The notes beneath the pieces are model-generated. The model saw only the letters and a list, made by a program, of their open reading frames with translations. It was not told where the DNA came from and searched no databases. Of a stretch of DNA of 64,000 nucleotides, positions 32,609 to 40,252 are shown in pieces. The stretch's first letter is position 1, and every line of letters starts with the position of its first letter. The position numbers and the translations under genes are program-made. Source of the DNA: Gephyromycinifex aptenodytis (GTDB taxonomy: Bacteria > Actinomycetota > Actinomycetes > Actinomycetales > Dermatophilaceae); the NCBI RefSeq assembly GCF_012277275.1, contig NZ_CP051155.1:2356001-2420000 (forward strand), in the 5' to 3' direction.

Positions 32609-33295
32609 ATGGCTGACGAACTGCACCCCGGCGTCATTTTCGATGTCGACGGCACCTTGCTCGACACGAACTATCTGCATGTGGTGGCGTGGATTCGCGC
32701 GCTGCGTGCGCACGGCCACCATGACGTGACGATGCAGGCGGTGCACGGCGCCATCGGGATCGCCAGCGGCGACCTGGTGGAGCACCTCACCGGAGCTGCG
32801 GACGAGGCGATCAGCCAGGCGCACTCGGACTTCTACCAGCCGTTCCGGGACGACGTGCAGGCGTTTCCGCACGCCGCGGACCTGCTGCGGGCGTGCCGGG
32901 AAGCGGGTCTTCGCGTCGTCATCGCAACCAGTGGCGACAAGGACGACCTGGACTGGATGCTGCCCGCGATCGGGGTGGATCAGGACGTCCTGGATGGCGT
33001 GACGACCTCCGGCGATGTCGAGACGGCCAAACCGGCGCCCGAGATCATGCAGGTGGCGATGGAGGCGGCAGGCCTGGACCCGAAGCGAACGGTGGCGGTG
33101 GGCGACACCGTGTGGGATGTGCAGGCGGCTACCCGCGCCGGTATCCGGTGCGTGGCCCTGACCTGCGGCGGCATCAGTGAAGCCGCGTTGACCAACGCTG
33201 GCGCCGCCGAGGTCTACGCCGTCGCCAGCGAACTCCTGCGCACCTTGGACACCAGCCTCCTGTCGAGCCTGACCCGGCGCACGCAGGACGACTGA
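32609..33295 (+). CDS. HAD-superfamily phosphatase (phosphoglycolate phosphatase-like)
   Basis: 228 residues from ATG 32609 with GGGAGG eight bases upstream; the open frame upstream is ignored. HAD motif I is VIFDVDGTLLDTNY (nucleophile Asp), motif II VIATSGDKDD, motif III the Lys in TAKPAPEIMQVA, and motif IV VAVGDTVWDVQAATRAG. The helical cap between motifs I and II is subclass I. It likely hydrolyses a small phosphate ester. It is preceded by 165 bases without a gene. Confidence 0.9.
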   Translation: MADELHPGVIFDVDGTLLDTNYLHVVAWIRALRAHGHHDVTMQAVHGAIGIASGDLVEHLTGAADEAISQAHSDFYQPFRDDVQAFPHAADLLRACREAGLRVVIATSGDKDDLDWMLPAIGVDQDVLDGVTTSGDVETAKPAPEIMQVAMEAAGLDPKRTVAVGDTVWDVQAATRAGIRCVALTCGGISEAALTNAGAAEVYAVASELLRTLDTSLLSSLTRRTQDD

Positions 33296-33320
33296 GACAA
33301 CGGCCGTGCCCCTGCGCGGC

Positions 33321-34601
33321 TCAGAAGTGGGTGAGGGCGCGGGCAGGGGTCGGCCAACTGAACAAGGCGGCCAGGGCGGGCAGTGCGTGCGGGTCGCGTA
33401 GGTGTACCCGGCCGGTGTCGACGAGGGTGGTCAGGGACGGCACCCCGGCGCCGCCGGCCAGCCACAGCGAACTCAACGCCGCGACCCCAAGGGTCAGGTC
33501 CGGCTCGTCCACACTCGACTCGCAGCGGGTGCACACCCCAACACCGCTGGGGTCGACCTCGAGACGGTACCGGCCTTGAGCGGGCCCGAGGTCGTCCAGC
33601 ACCTGCACCGTCACCGCTGCCGCGTTCGGGTAGCGACGCGCCGACAACGCGGCAGGCACGTCGAGGATGCGAGTCCACTCCCCGTCCCAGATCGGCCCGA
33701 ACGTCACCGCGCGCGGGTCACTCACCCACCACGGCAGGCCGATGTCGGCAGTGGCCATCGAGCACACGACTGTTGTGGTGAAGTCGATCGAGGCCGCGTG
33801 CGCCCACAGCTGCCGCTCGGCGAGCGAACTCGCCGCGTACAGGGTGTGCAGCGTGACGGTCGAACCGCCGCGTCCCGACTCCCAGTGGTCGGCCAGCGTG
33901 TACCCCAGCACACCGTCAGGGTTACCTGCCTCGTCGTGGTGCACCGCGAACCACCGCTGACGATCCTCCTGCGGCAGTCCGGGAGTCTGCTGCGTCGCGG
34001 CCCGCCACACCGCCGCCAGCGGCTCGATCGATCCGGCGTTCGCCAGTTGCGCCTGCCGGGCTACCTGTGGCAACACCTCCAGCGCCTCTGCGCCGGTGAC
34101 GATGTGCACCGAACCGGTACCAGCGGGCTGGAACGTGCCGCGCCGCACATCAAGGGTGGCCGTGGCCACCCCAGTGGAGATACCGAAACCGAACCGACCG
34201 TAGATGCCCGCCTCTGAGGCGTACAGCGCACACGCGACCGCTCCACGCTCATGCGCTGCCTCGATGTCAGCGCGGATCCACCCGCTCAACAACCCGCGCC
34301 GCTTATGGGTCGGCAGCACCACCACGCCGCTGATCGCGTCGGCGGGCACCGCCGCCCCGCCGGGCACCGACAGCGACGTGTCGAAACTGTAGAACGATGC
34401 GACCGGGCGCTGTTGCTCCTGCACGACGCTGACCCGATTACCCGGCTCGGTGTACCTGGCGATCGTGGCGTCGATGTCGTCCTCGCTCACCCGAGGGAAC
34501 TGAAAGACGTACGCCTTCAGATCCATCAGGGCGCGCACCGCGGCCCGGTCGCTGGTGTCCAGGGGGTTGACTCGCAGTGGCGCTGGGGGTCGGTACCTCA
34601 C
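33321..34601 (-). CDS. eis: Eis-family GNAT acetyltransferase
   Basis: 426 residues from GTG 34601, chosen because TAGCGT lies 7 bases upstream (leaderless); ATG 34640 is the alternative. The Eis layout is complete: an N-terminal GNAT with ISGVVVLPTHKRRGLLSGWI (acetyl-CoA loop), the catalytic Tyr in ASEAGIYGRFGFG, a second degenerate GNAT, and a C-terminal SCP2-like domain. The chain ends ALTHF, matching the Eis use of the C-terminal carboxylate in catalysis. In mycobacteria Eis acetylates amines on several positions, including aminoglycosides; here the natural substrate is unknown. Convergent with the HAD gene, divergent from the iron-box gene. Confidence 0.88.
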   Translation of the reverse strand: MRYRPPAPLRVNPLDTSDRAAVRALMDLKAYVFQFPRVSEDDIDATIARYTEPGNRVSVVQEQQRPVASFYSFDTSLSVPGGAAVPADAISGVVVLPTHKRRGLLSGWIRADIEAAHERGAVACALYASEAGIYGRFGFGISTGVATATLDVRRGTFQPAGTGSVHIVTGAEALEVLPQVARQAQLANAGSIEPLAAVWRAATQQTPGLPQEDRQRWFAVHHDEAGNPDGVLGYTLADHWESGRGGSTVTLHTLYAASSLAERQLWAHAASIDFTTTVVCSMATADIGLPWWVSDPRAVTFGPIWDGEWTRILDVPAALSARRYPNAAAVTVQVLDDLGPAQGRYRLEVDPSGVGVCTRCESSVDEPDLTLGVAALSSLWLAGGAGVPSLTTLVDTGRVHLRDPHALPALAALFSWPTPARALTHF

Positions 34602-34608
34602 TGGATCA

Positions 34609-34614
34609 ACGCTA
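34609..34614 (-). promoter_or_regulatory. -10 element (TAGCGT) of leaderless eis-like gene
   Basis: Minus-strand TAGCGT, seven bases, GTG 34601. Confidence 0.55.
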
Positions 34615-34760
34615 GGTGCGCTGTCGGCGGGCGCCAACATTTCCTCGTGTTCACCAGCGCCACAAGGGCCCCGAGCGGTCTCGAAGTGTTGGGATACCAC
34701 ATCAGAGTGGCGCTGCGCAGTTTGTCCGTGATCCCGGGTTCACAAGAACGGCGCATCAAG

Positions 34761-34779
34761 TTAGGGTTGCCTTACCTAA
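34761..34779 (+). promoter_or_regulatory. DtxR/IdeR iron box
   Basis: TTAGGGTTGCCTTACCTAA agrees at 15 of 19 positions with the consensus TTAGGTTAGGCTAACCTAA and has near-perfect dyad ends. It starts 33 bases before ATG 34794, a position that suits repression by an iron-loaded regulator. Confidence 0.75.
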
Positions 34780-34793
34780 CGACAGGGGTTGTC

Positions 34794-35606
34794 ATGATCG
34801 AGGATCATCTGCGCGGCACCAATGCCCGCACCACCTTGAGCGCAGCGGCGGGAGAGTCCGTCCTCGACGCTGCGGCACGACTCGCGCTGGGCGGTGGCTC
34901 GATGTCGCTTGAATCAGCGCTCGACCATCTGGAGATCGGTCCTGTCGTGCATGCCTGTACCAGCGCCGGGCGAACCGCCGTCATCGCGGCGCCGCGACAC
35001 TGCGGCTCTCCTGAATTGACGGGGATGCCTAGCGTGGTCCCGGTCGGTGTTCAGATCGAGGCGATGGCGCCGCTGCCGGGGATCGTGATGTCGCAGGGAA
35101 GTCTGCGGGGAATGGGCATGCTGCGCCCTTGCCCGCCTGCCGCCATCCAGCCGGGCGTCGCCTCAGCCGAACTGCTGACCTGGGCCCTCCATGAGTGGGA
35201 AGGCGCGCGCACTTACGAACTGGTCTGGGACGTCATGGAGTTGATTTGCCTCACCGGATCCCGCCTGCTCGAGGTCGACAAAGTGTTCGCCGCGAAGCTG
35301 GATCCGGTCGCCTGCGCCTCCGGGCGGATTGTTGAGGCAATCCGGGCACGCCACGACGACTTCGCCGGCCTGTGCCGGTATGCCCTCGGCCTTGCCGAGC
35401 ACACCTGCCTACCGCCTATGAAGCCGGGGGATGGGGTGTGTCCGGCGGCCGTAGACCGGGCGGGAATGACGCTGTTGTGGACTCCCCCCGGCCACAGTTA
35501 CGCAGTCTGGGTCGGCTTCGATGAACTGGCCCGCACTCCACGCGAGGCGATTTCTGCGGTCGACCGCCTCGTCGATCGCGCTCAATGGCTCAACGAGGCG
35601 TCATGA
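34794..35606 (+). CDS. DUF2470-like (HugZ-related) protein under iron control
   Basis: 270 residues from ATG 34794, with AGGGG seven bases upstream; a longer open frame upstream is ignored. The arrangement suggests a split-barrel-like first half (LDHLEIGPVVHACTSAGRTA, SVVPVGVQIEAMAPLPGIV) followed by a DUF2470-like domain (IVEAIRARHDDFAGLCRYAL ... AGMTLLWTPPGHSYAVWVGF ... ISAVDRLVDRA). DUF2470 occurs in HugZ-type heme-degrading proteins, so a role in heme or iron handling is a fair inference, but similarity is by eye and weak. The iron box upstream supports it independently. Its stop overlaps an ATG (35603) that is in frame with the downstream antitoxin. Confidence 0.55.
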   Translation: MIEDHLRGTNARTTLSAAAGESVLDAAARLALGGGSMSLESALDHLEIGPVVHACTSAGRTAVIAAPRHCGSPELTGMPSVVPVGVQIEAMAPLPGIVMSQGSLRGMGMLRPCPPAAIQPGVASAELLTWALHEWEGARTYELVWDVMELICLTGSRLLEVDKVFAAKLDPVACASGRIVEAIRARHDDFAGLCRYALGLAEHTCLPPMKPGDGVCPAAVDRAGMTLLWTPPGHSYAVWVGFDELARTPREAISAVDRLVDRAQWLNEAS

Positions 35607-35716
35607 AAAGCCAGCCAGAACTGACGGCGCTGCAATCCGGCGCGTCAGGGACCTATCCAACGGCCGCCGCGACGTCCCCCGTCACGGGTTTGCCATCGGC
35701 GAGAGGAACAACAAAC

Positions 35717-35950
35717 GTGCCCCTTTCAATCCAGAGGGAAGCAACCTCGAGTGATCGCAAGAAGGTAGGAGTCCGGGACTTCAAGGCGCACTTGTCAGCT
35801 TATGTCGAACGTGCCGCCAACGGGGAGCCCATTGTCATCACCGACCGTGGTCGACCGGTAGCGATGCTCACCCCGCTGGCCGGTGATCCGCTGGTCGGCC
35901 GCCTCATCGACGACGGTTTGGCCATCTCAGTGAACGGACAGGTCTTCTGA
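35717..35950 (+). CDS. Phd/YefM-family antitoxin
   Basis: 77 residues from GTG 35717, preceded by GAGAGGAA at a good distance. The Phd/YefM signature is KVGVRDFKAHLSAYVERAAN then GEPIVITDRGRPVAMLTPL. It should bind DNA as a dimer and neutralise the adjacent toxin through its C-terminus. The same frame is open back to ATG 35603, which overlaps the previous gene's stop; that 38-residue extension has weaker codon bias and is probably untranslated. Stop and toxin start share one base (TGATG). Confidence 0.85.
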   Translation: MPLSIQREATSSDRKKVGVRDFKAHLSAYVERAANGEPIVITDRGRPVAMLTPLAGDPLVGRLIDDGLAISVNGQVF

Positions 35951-36372
35951 TGATTTGTTACCTCGACGCCGCCGCCCTGCGCCGCTGGCAAGAAGGCTGC
36001 CCGGTGCTGGCCGAGCTGACAAGCCACGCGACGCGACTGCTCAGCTCGCAACATCTGCTCATCGACCACGCAAAACTCACCGGCGAGCGCCCACCCATGG
36101 TCCTGCTCGAAGTGACCCCGGCGATCATCGAGCAAGCGGCGTACCTACGCCGAGAATGCCCGCGGCTGGACTCCTCCGCGGCGATCCACCTGGCAACCGC
36201 GTTGGTCCTGGCCAGCCCAGAACTCGTGGCGGCCTTCGCAGATCCGGTGGCAGCCCGGTGGGCTCGCAAGTGCGGACTGGTCACGGCAGCGCTGCATCCT
36301 TCTGCGGTCGCGGGTCGAGCCAGGCACACCCCGGTCGCCGCCGGGATGTCAGCTCACGCGATGGCCAACTAG
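35950..36372 (+). CDS. PIN-domain (VapC-like) toxin, probably inactive
   Basis: 140 residues from ATG 35950. MICYLDAAALRRW aligns with the PIN opening (YLDTSAL), keeping Asp6 but losing the Ser/Thr. AYLRRECPRLDSSAAIHLATAL aligns with the motif in which Asp precedes AXHLATA; here that Asp is Ala77 or Ala78, though Asp74 is near. The stretch between these motifs is about 20 residues shorter than usual, so the Glu of the active site is hard to place. PIN toxins are Mg-dependent ribonucleases. Either a decayed toxin or one with a shifted active site. Followed by a large hairpin. Confidence 0.7.
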   Translation: MICYLDAAALRRWQEGCPVLAELTSHATRLLSSQHLLIDHAKLTGERPPMVLLEVTPAIIEQAAYLRRECPRLDSSAAIHLATALVLASPELVAAFADPVAARWARKCGLVTAALHPSAVAGRARHTPVAAGMSAHAMAN

Positions 36373-36403
36373 CGCACCAGGGGTAACTCACCGACCCAGG
36401 GCA

Positions 36404-36470
36404 GCGGACGGGAGCCCAGGCAAGCGCCGACGCCGAGGAACGGCGTCGGCGTCCTTGGGTCCCCGTCCGC
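36404..36470 (+). terminator. 67-base long hairpin after the toxin-antitoxin pair
   Basis: The inner stem CGCCGACGCCG/CGGCGTCGGCG (loop AGGAA) is perfect, and it continues outward through CCCAGG/CCTTGGG to GCGGACGGG/CCCCGTCCGC with small bulges. It lies 32 bases after the toxin stop. Confidence 0.7.
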
Positions 36471-36566
36471 GCCCGGTTCGCCCGGCGACCTGTAAGGAAG
36501 GCCCCTGGGTCACGGCTGTAGCAGTGGCCTAGTTACCGGCGCCAACGCCGGCCGAAGGCGAACCCC

Positions 36567-36610
36567 AAACGCCCCGCCCCGCCACACCACACGGGTGTTG
36601 CGGGGCGTTT
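36567..36610. terminator. Second hairpin between convergent genes
   Basis: AAACGCCCCGC and GCGGGGCGTTT form a perfect 11-bp stem; the AAA/TTT ends make it a terminator for either strand. It serves the UbiA gene ending at 36682 and any read-through from the toxin gene. The 300 bases 36373-36681 contain only these hairpins. Confidence 0.65.
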
Positions 36611-36681
36611 GCGATCGCCGCCGCACCCGGATGAGCGAACGGTCGACCGATGCCGGCGCCGAACTCCAGCAGTGCAGTGCA

Positions 36682-37476
36682 TCAGGCACCCAGCAGCAGC
36701 ACCCAGACCAGAAGGAACGCGATCCCCACCGCCGCGATGAACGGGGTGCGGCCGCTGGCGCGCACCGTAGTAACGGCCAGCACCGCAGAAAGGCCCAGCA
36801 CAATCAGCGCAAGGTCGCTGCGCAGTCTCGCGCCCAGGACCGTGCACACCACCCCGCCGAGCAGCGCCAGCGACGCCAAAAGGCGCAGCCCGCGCTCCCC
36901 GAGAGCGTGCGGTAGCCCCCTAACCCCGGTGGCGGCGTCGTCGTCGAGGTCGGGAAGAACGTTGAGCGCGTGAGCGCCCACCCCCAGCAGGGCGCCGGTC
37001 AGCACCATCCATTCCGGGGGGCACAACGGGGGGTTCCTGGTTAGGGTGATCACTGCCGGCAGTGCCCCGAACGCGACTGCGTACGGGACAAAGGACGCGA
37101 GGGTGCGCTTGAGCCACAGGTTGTACGCCCAGCCCGATCCCACGACGAGGACGATATGGACGAGCGCCGACCTGTAACCGAGCGGCACCGAGCACAACAG
37201 CAGGCCGAGCGCCGCGACGCCGATGGCCGAGCGGACCACCTGGGGCTGGAGTCGACCGTCGGTCAACGGCTTGTCGCGCCGACCGGCAGCGCGGTCCCGG
37301 GGCAGGTCGAGAAGGTCGTTGCCCCAGCCGATCGTCAACTGCCCGAAGAAGACTGCGGCTGCCACGAGCAGGAGTCGGACGGGCTTCAGGTCGCTACCGG
37401 CGCCCAGCGCAGCGGCGAGCAACGTCACCGCGACCGTCGGCCCGAGATGGCACGAACCAGCCAGATGTCGGAGCAC
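36682..37476 (-). CDS. UbiA-family prenyltransferase
   Basis: 264 residues from GTG 37476, preceded 6 bases upstream by TAGGCT (leaderless). About eight membrane segments. The two Asp motifs that bind Mg-prenyl diphosphate are present: [19 protein letters not shown] (NDXXD) and [18 protein letters not shown]. The protein is short for the family, resembling SCO6-type UbiA members of secondary metabolism rather than MenA. It is divergent from a type III polyketide synthase, with the two 5-prime ends overlapping, so its acceptor is probably an alkylresorcinol or a quinone made by that cluster. Confidence 0.85.
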   Translation of the reverse strand: MLRHLAGSCHLGPTVAVTLLAAALGAGSDLKPVRLLLVAAAVFFGQLTIGWGNDLLDLPRDRAAGRRDKPLTDGRLQPQVVRSAIGVAALGLLLCSVPLGYRSALVHIVLVVGSGWAYNLWLKRTLASFVPYAVAFGALPAVITLTRNPPLCPPEWMVLTGALLGVGAHALNVLPDLDDDAATGVRGLPHALGERGLRLLASLALLGGVVCTVLGARLRSDLALIVLGLSAVLAVTTVRASGRTPFIAAVGIAFLLVWVLLLGA

Positions 37477-38583
37477 GTCGCGAGCCTACGTCCCCGCGCA
37501 AGCACGGTCCTGGCAGTGCGCGGCGCTTTGCCCGCCCACAGCTATCCGCAGGAGGAGATCACGGACGCGGTCGCTGAGGTGATCGGCGTCAGCGGCGCCG
37601 ACCGGCGGTTGTTGAGTCGCCTGCACGCCAATGCCGGAGTCTCCCGACGTCACCTGGTGCTGCCCCTGGAGCGCTACCGGGAGCTGGGGTCGTTCACCGA
37701 GACCAATGACGCCTTCATCGAAGCTGCCGTAGAACTGGGTACGCAGGCACTGCTGGAGGCTTTGCAAGCTGCGGGGCTGGGCCCGGCCGACGTCGACCTC
37801 ATCGCCTCCGCGACGGTGACCGGGTTGGCTGTTCCCTCCCTGGACGCACGGATCGCGGCGCAGGCCGGGCTGCGGCTGGACGTCAAACGGATGCCCCTGG
37901 TCGGGCTGGGTTGCGTGGCAGGCGCCGCTGGAATCGCTCGGCTGCACGACCACCTCCTGGGTCACCCCGAGGACGTTGCCGTGTTGGTGGCCGCTGAAAT
38001 GTGCAGTCTGACCGTGCAACGCGATGACCGCTCGACCGCCAACCTCATCGCCAGCGGCCTGTTCGGTGACGGCGCCGCGGCGGTCGTCTTGGCCGGCTCC
38101 GACCATGGTGGCGGCTCCGCGGCCTACCGAGACGACTCGAACAGCCCCACGCTGCGGGTGCTGGCCACCCGCAGCCGGTTGTACCCCGGTACCGAGCGGG
38201 CCATGGGTTGGGATGTGGGCTCCAGTGGGCTGCGCATCGTCCTGGGGGTTGAGGTGCCCGCTCTGGTCGAAGCGCAGGTGCGCGGTGACGTCGACTCCTT
38301 CCTGGCCGAGCACGGCCTGAGCCGAGATGACATCTCGTTCTGGGTCGCCCACCCGGGAGGGCCGAAGGTTCTGGAGGCGTTGGCGACCGCCCTTCAGGTA
38401 GAGCGCGAAGCCCTCGCCCTCACCTGGGATTCCCTGGCCGCCATCGGCAACCTGTCCTCCGCTTCGGTGCTGCATGTCCTGGCTGACACGTTGCGAACCC
38501 GACCGCCGCAACCGGAATCGTTGGGGATGATGCTCGCGATGGGGCCGGGTTTCTGCCTTGAGATGGTGTTGTTGCAGGCATGA
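37465..38583 (+). CDS. Type III polyketide synthase (SrsA-like)
   Basis: 372 residues from ATG 37465 (ATG 37447 also possible; neither has a ribosome site). Chalcone-synthase fold. The catalytic triad is Cys150 in [15 protein letters not shown], His in [15 protein letters not shown] and Asn in [15 protein letters not shown]. The C-terminal GXGPG-like loop is [11 protein letters not shown]. The next genes encode an ICMT-like methyltransferase and an FAD monooxygenase, the same order as srsA-srsB-srsC of Streptomyces griseus, which makes alkylresorcinols, methylates them and oxidises them to quinones. It likely condenses a fatty acyl starter with malonyl-type extenders at the membrane. Confidence 0.9.
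   Translation: MSEHVASLRPRASTVLAVRGALPAHSYPQEEITDAVAEVIGVSGADRRLLSRLHANAGVSRRHLVLPLERYRELGSFTETNDAFIEAAVELGTQALLEALQAAGLGPADVDLIASATVTGLAVPSLDARIAAQAGLRLDVKRMPLVGLGCVAGAAGIARLHDHLLGHPEDVAVLVAAEMCSLTVQRDDRSTANLIASGLFGDGAAAVVLAGSDHGGGSAAYRDDSNSPTLRVLATRSRLYPGTERAMGWDVGSSGLRIVLGVEVPALVEAQVRGDVDSFLAEHGLSRDDISFWVAHPGGPKVLEALATALQVEREALALTWDSLAAIGNLSSASVLHVLADTLRTRPPQPESLGMMLAMGPGFCLEMVLLQA
37483..37488 (-). promoter_or_regulatory. -10 element (TAGGCT) of leaderless UbiA gene
   Basis: Minus-strand TAGGCT, six bases, GTG 37476. It lies inside the first codons of the divergent polyketide synthase gene. Confidence 0.55.
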
Positions 38584-39149
38584 ACAGCGCCGCGTGGTTC
38601 ACCGTGCTCATCGTGCTCGTCGGCCTGGAACGGGTTGCCGAACTGATCCTCTCGCGCCGCAACGCTGCCTGGGCGCTGGCCCGTGGCGGTCAGGAGTACG
38701 GCCGCCAGCACTACCCGGCGATGGTTGCGCTGCACAGTGGTTTCCTGCTGGCTGCCCTGATCGAGGTGTGGTTCTTGGGGCGCGCCTTCCCCTGGTGGGG
38801 TTGGTGCATGCTGGTTTTGGTCGTGGCCGCGCAAGCCCTGCGCTGGTGGTGCATCGCCACCCTGGGCAGGCGGTGGAACACCCGGGTCATCGTCGTGCCG
38901 GGTCTTCCGTTGATCGAACGCGGACCCTACGGCGTGCTGCGGCACCCGAACTATGTTGCCGTCGTGCTGGAGGGTTTTGCCTTGCCGCTGGTACACGGCG
39001 CCTGGATCACCGCCCTGGTGTTCTCGACGTGCAACGCGGCACTCCTACGCAGGCGGATTCAGGTGGAGAACGCCGCGCTGGCACAGGCCCCCGCCGCTCG
39101 CGTCGACACCTCGGCACTGGAGGTCGACCAGAGCGAAGACCAGGAGTGA
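38580..39149 (+). CDS. ICMT-like membrane O-methyltransferase (SrsB-like)
   Basis: 189 residues; ATG 38580 overlaps the polyketide synthase stop (ATGA). Four or five membrane segments. The C-terminal SAM-binding motif of the isoprenylcysteine carboxyl methyltransferase family reads [20 protein letters not shown] then [12 protein letters not shown]. In Streptomyces the homologous enzyme methylates the phenolic hydroxyl of alkylresorcinols, which this context predicts here too. An acidic tail follows. Confidence 0.88.
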   Translation: MNSAAWFTVLIVLVGLERVAELILSRRNAAWALARGGQEYGRQHYPAMVALHSGFLLAALIEVWFLGRAFPWWGWCMLVLVVAAQALRWWCIATLGRRWNTRVIVVPGLPLIERGPYGVLRHPNYVAVVLEGFALPLVHGAWITALVFSTCNAALLRRRIQVENAALAQAPAARVDTSALEVDQSEDQE

Positions 39150-39154
39150 ACGGG

Positions 39155-40243
39155 GTGCGCGCGCCATGGGATGTCGTCGTGATCGGTGGCGGTCCGGTCG
39201 GGCTTGTCGCTGCGCTGCAGTCCCGTAGCTACGGGTTGAGCGTTGCGGTCATCGAACCGCGCCTGCCACCTATCGACAAGGCCTGCGGTGAAGGGATCAT
39301 GCCGGCGGGGTTGGCGACCTTGGCCCGGCTGGGAGTGTTTCCGTCCGGATCCCCGATCCGAGGGATCCGCTACCTGCGCGGGCAGCACTGCGCGCAAGCG
39401 GCGCTGTCTCCGCCCGGCCTCGGGGTTCGGCGCACCACCTTGCACGCGGCGCTGGTCGACGCGGCCCGCGACGCCGGCGTCGAATGGTTCGGATGGGCCG
39501 CCGGGGCGCTGCGCCAGGACGAGTCCGAAGTGTTGGTGCCACCCCGAGCAGAAGAAGACGCCGAGCCGGTGCGGGCCCGATACGCGTTGATCGCCGATGG
39601 CCTGCATTCGCCGCAGCGTCGCTGGCTCGGGTTGGAGATGCCGCGACGGGGATGCCGGCGCGGCCTGCGCCAGCATTACCGCACCGAACCGTGGACCGAC
39701 CATGTGGAGGTGCATTGGGGCGAACACGCAGAGGCCTACGTGACGCCCCTGCCGGGCCAGATCGGCCTCGCCCTCCTCACGGCACGCCGCGGCTCGTTCG
39801 AGGAACACCTGCAGCAATTTCCCGCTCTGGCCGAGCGGTTACGCCAGCTGCAGCCGGTGGGGCAGGTGCGCGGCGCGGGACCGTTCGGGGTGCGCGCCCG
39901 TCGTCGCGTGGCGGGCCGGGCGCTGCTCATCGGGGACGCGGCCGGTTACGTCGATGCCATCACCGGTGAGGGGCTGAGCCTCGGTTTCGCGCAAGCAGCC
40001 GCTGCCGTACAGGCCATCCATCATGATCAGCCGCAGCGTTACGAAGCGCACTGGCGGGCCATCACGCTGCGCAGCAGCCTCCCGACCGCGGCCTTGGTGC
40101 AGGCGACCAGGTTGGCTCCGGTACGTCGGCTTCTCGTGCCGGCGGCCGCCACCGCGCCGGGCCTTTTCGCCGCCTGCGTAGCCGGGGTGGCCACGGCCGG
40201 TACCCCCGGTTCGTCGATTACCGCCGCGTCGGGTGCAGGTTAG
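39155..40243 (+). CDS. FAD-dependent monooxygenase (SrsC-like)
   Basis: 362 residues from GTG 39155 with AGGAG eight bases upstream; GTG 39146 overlaps the methyltransferase stop and is nearly as good. The Rossmann FAD motif is VVVIGGGPVGLVAALQSRSY. DKACGEGIMPAGLATLARLG and ALLIGDAAGYVDAITGEGLS (GD motif) mark the class A hydroxylase / geranylgeranyl-reductase-like group. It probably hydroxylates the methylated alkylresorcinol ring to a hydroquinone that oxidises to the quinone. Its TAG stop is also the start of the photolyase -10 element. Confidence 0.88.
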   Translation: MRAPWDVVVIGGGPVGLVAALQSRSYGLSVAVIEPRLPPIDKACGEGIMPAGLATLARLGVFPSGSPIRGIRYLRGQHCAQAALSPPGLGVRRTTLHAALVDAARDAGVEWFGWAAGALRQDESEVLVPPRAEEDAEPVRARYALIADGLHSPQRRWLGLEMPRRGCRRGLRQHYRTEPWTDHVEVHWGEHAEAYVTPLPGQIGLALLTARRGSFEEHLQQFPALAERLRQLQPVGQVRGAGPFGVRARRRVAGRALLIGDAAGYVDAITGEGLSLGFAQAAAAVQAIHHDQPQRYEAHWRAITLRSSLPTAALVQATRLAPVRRLLVPAAATAPGLFAACVAGVATAGTPGSSITAASGAG

Positions 40244-40246
40244 GGT
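40241..40246 (+). promoter_or_regulatory. -10 element (TAGGGT) of leaderless photolyase gene
   Basis: TAGGGT, six bases, ATG 40253. The first three bases are the stop codon of the monooxygenase gene. Confidence 0.65.
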
Positions 40247-40252
40247 CCACCC

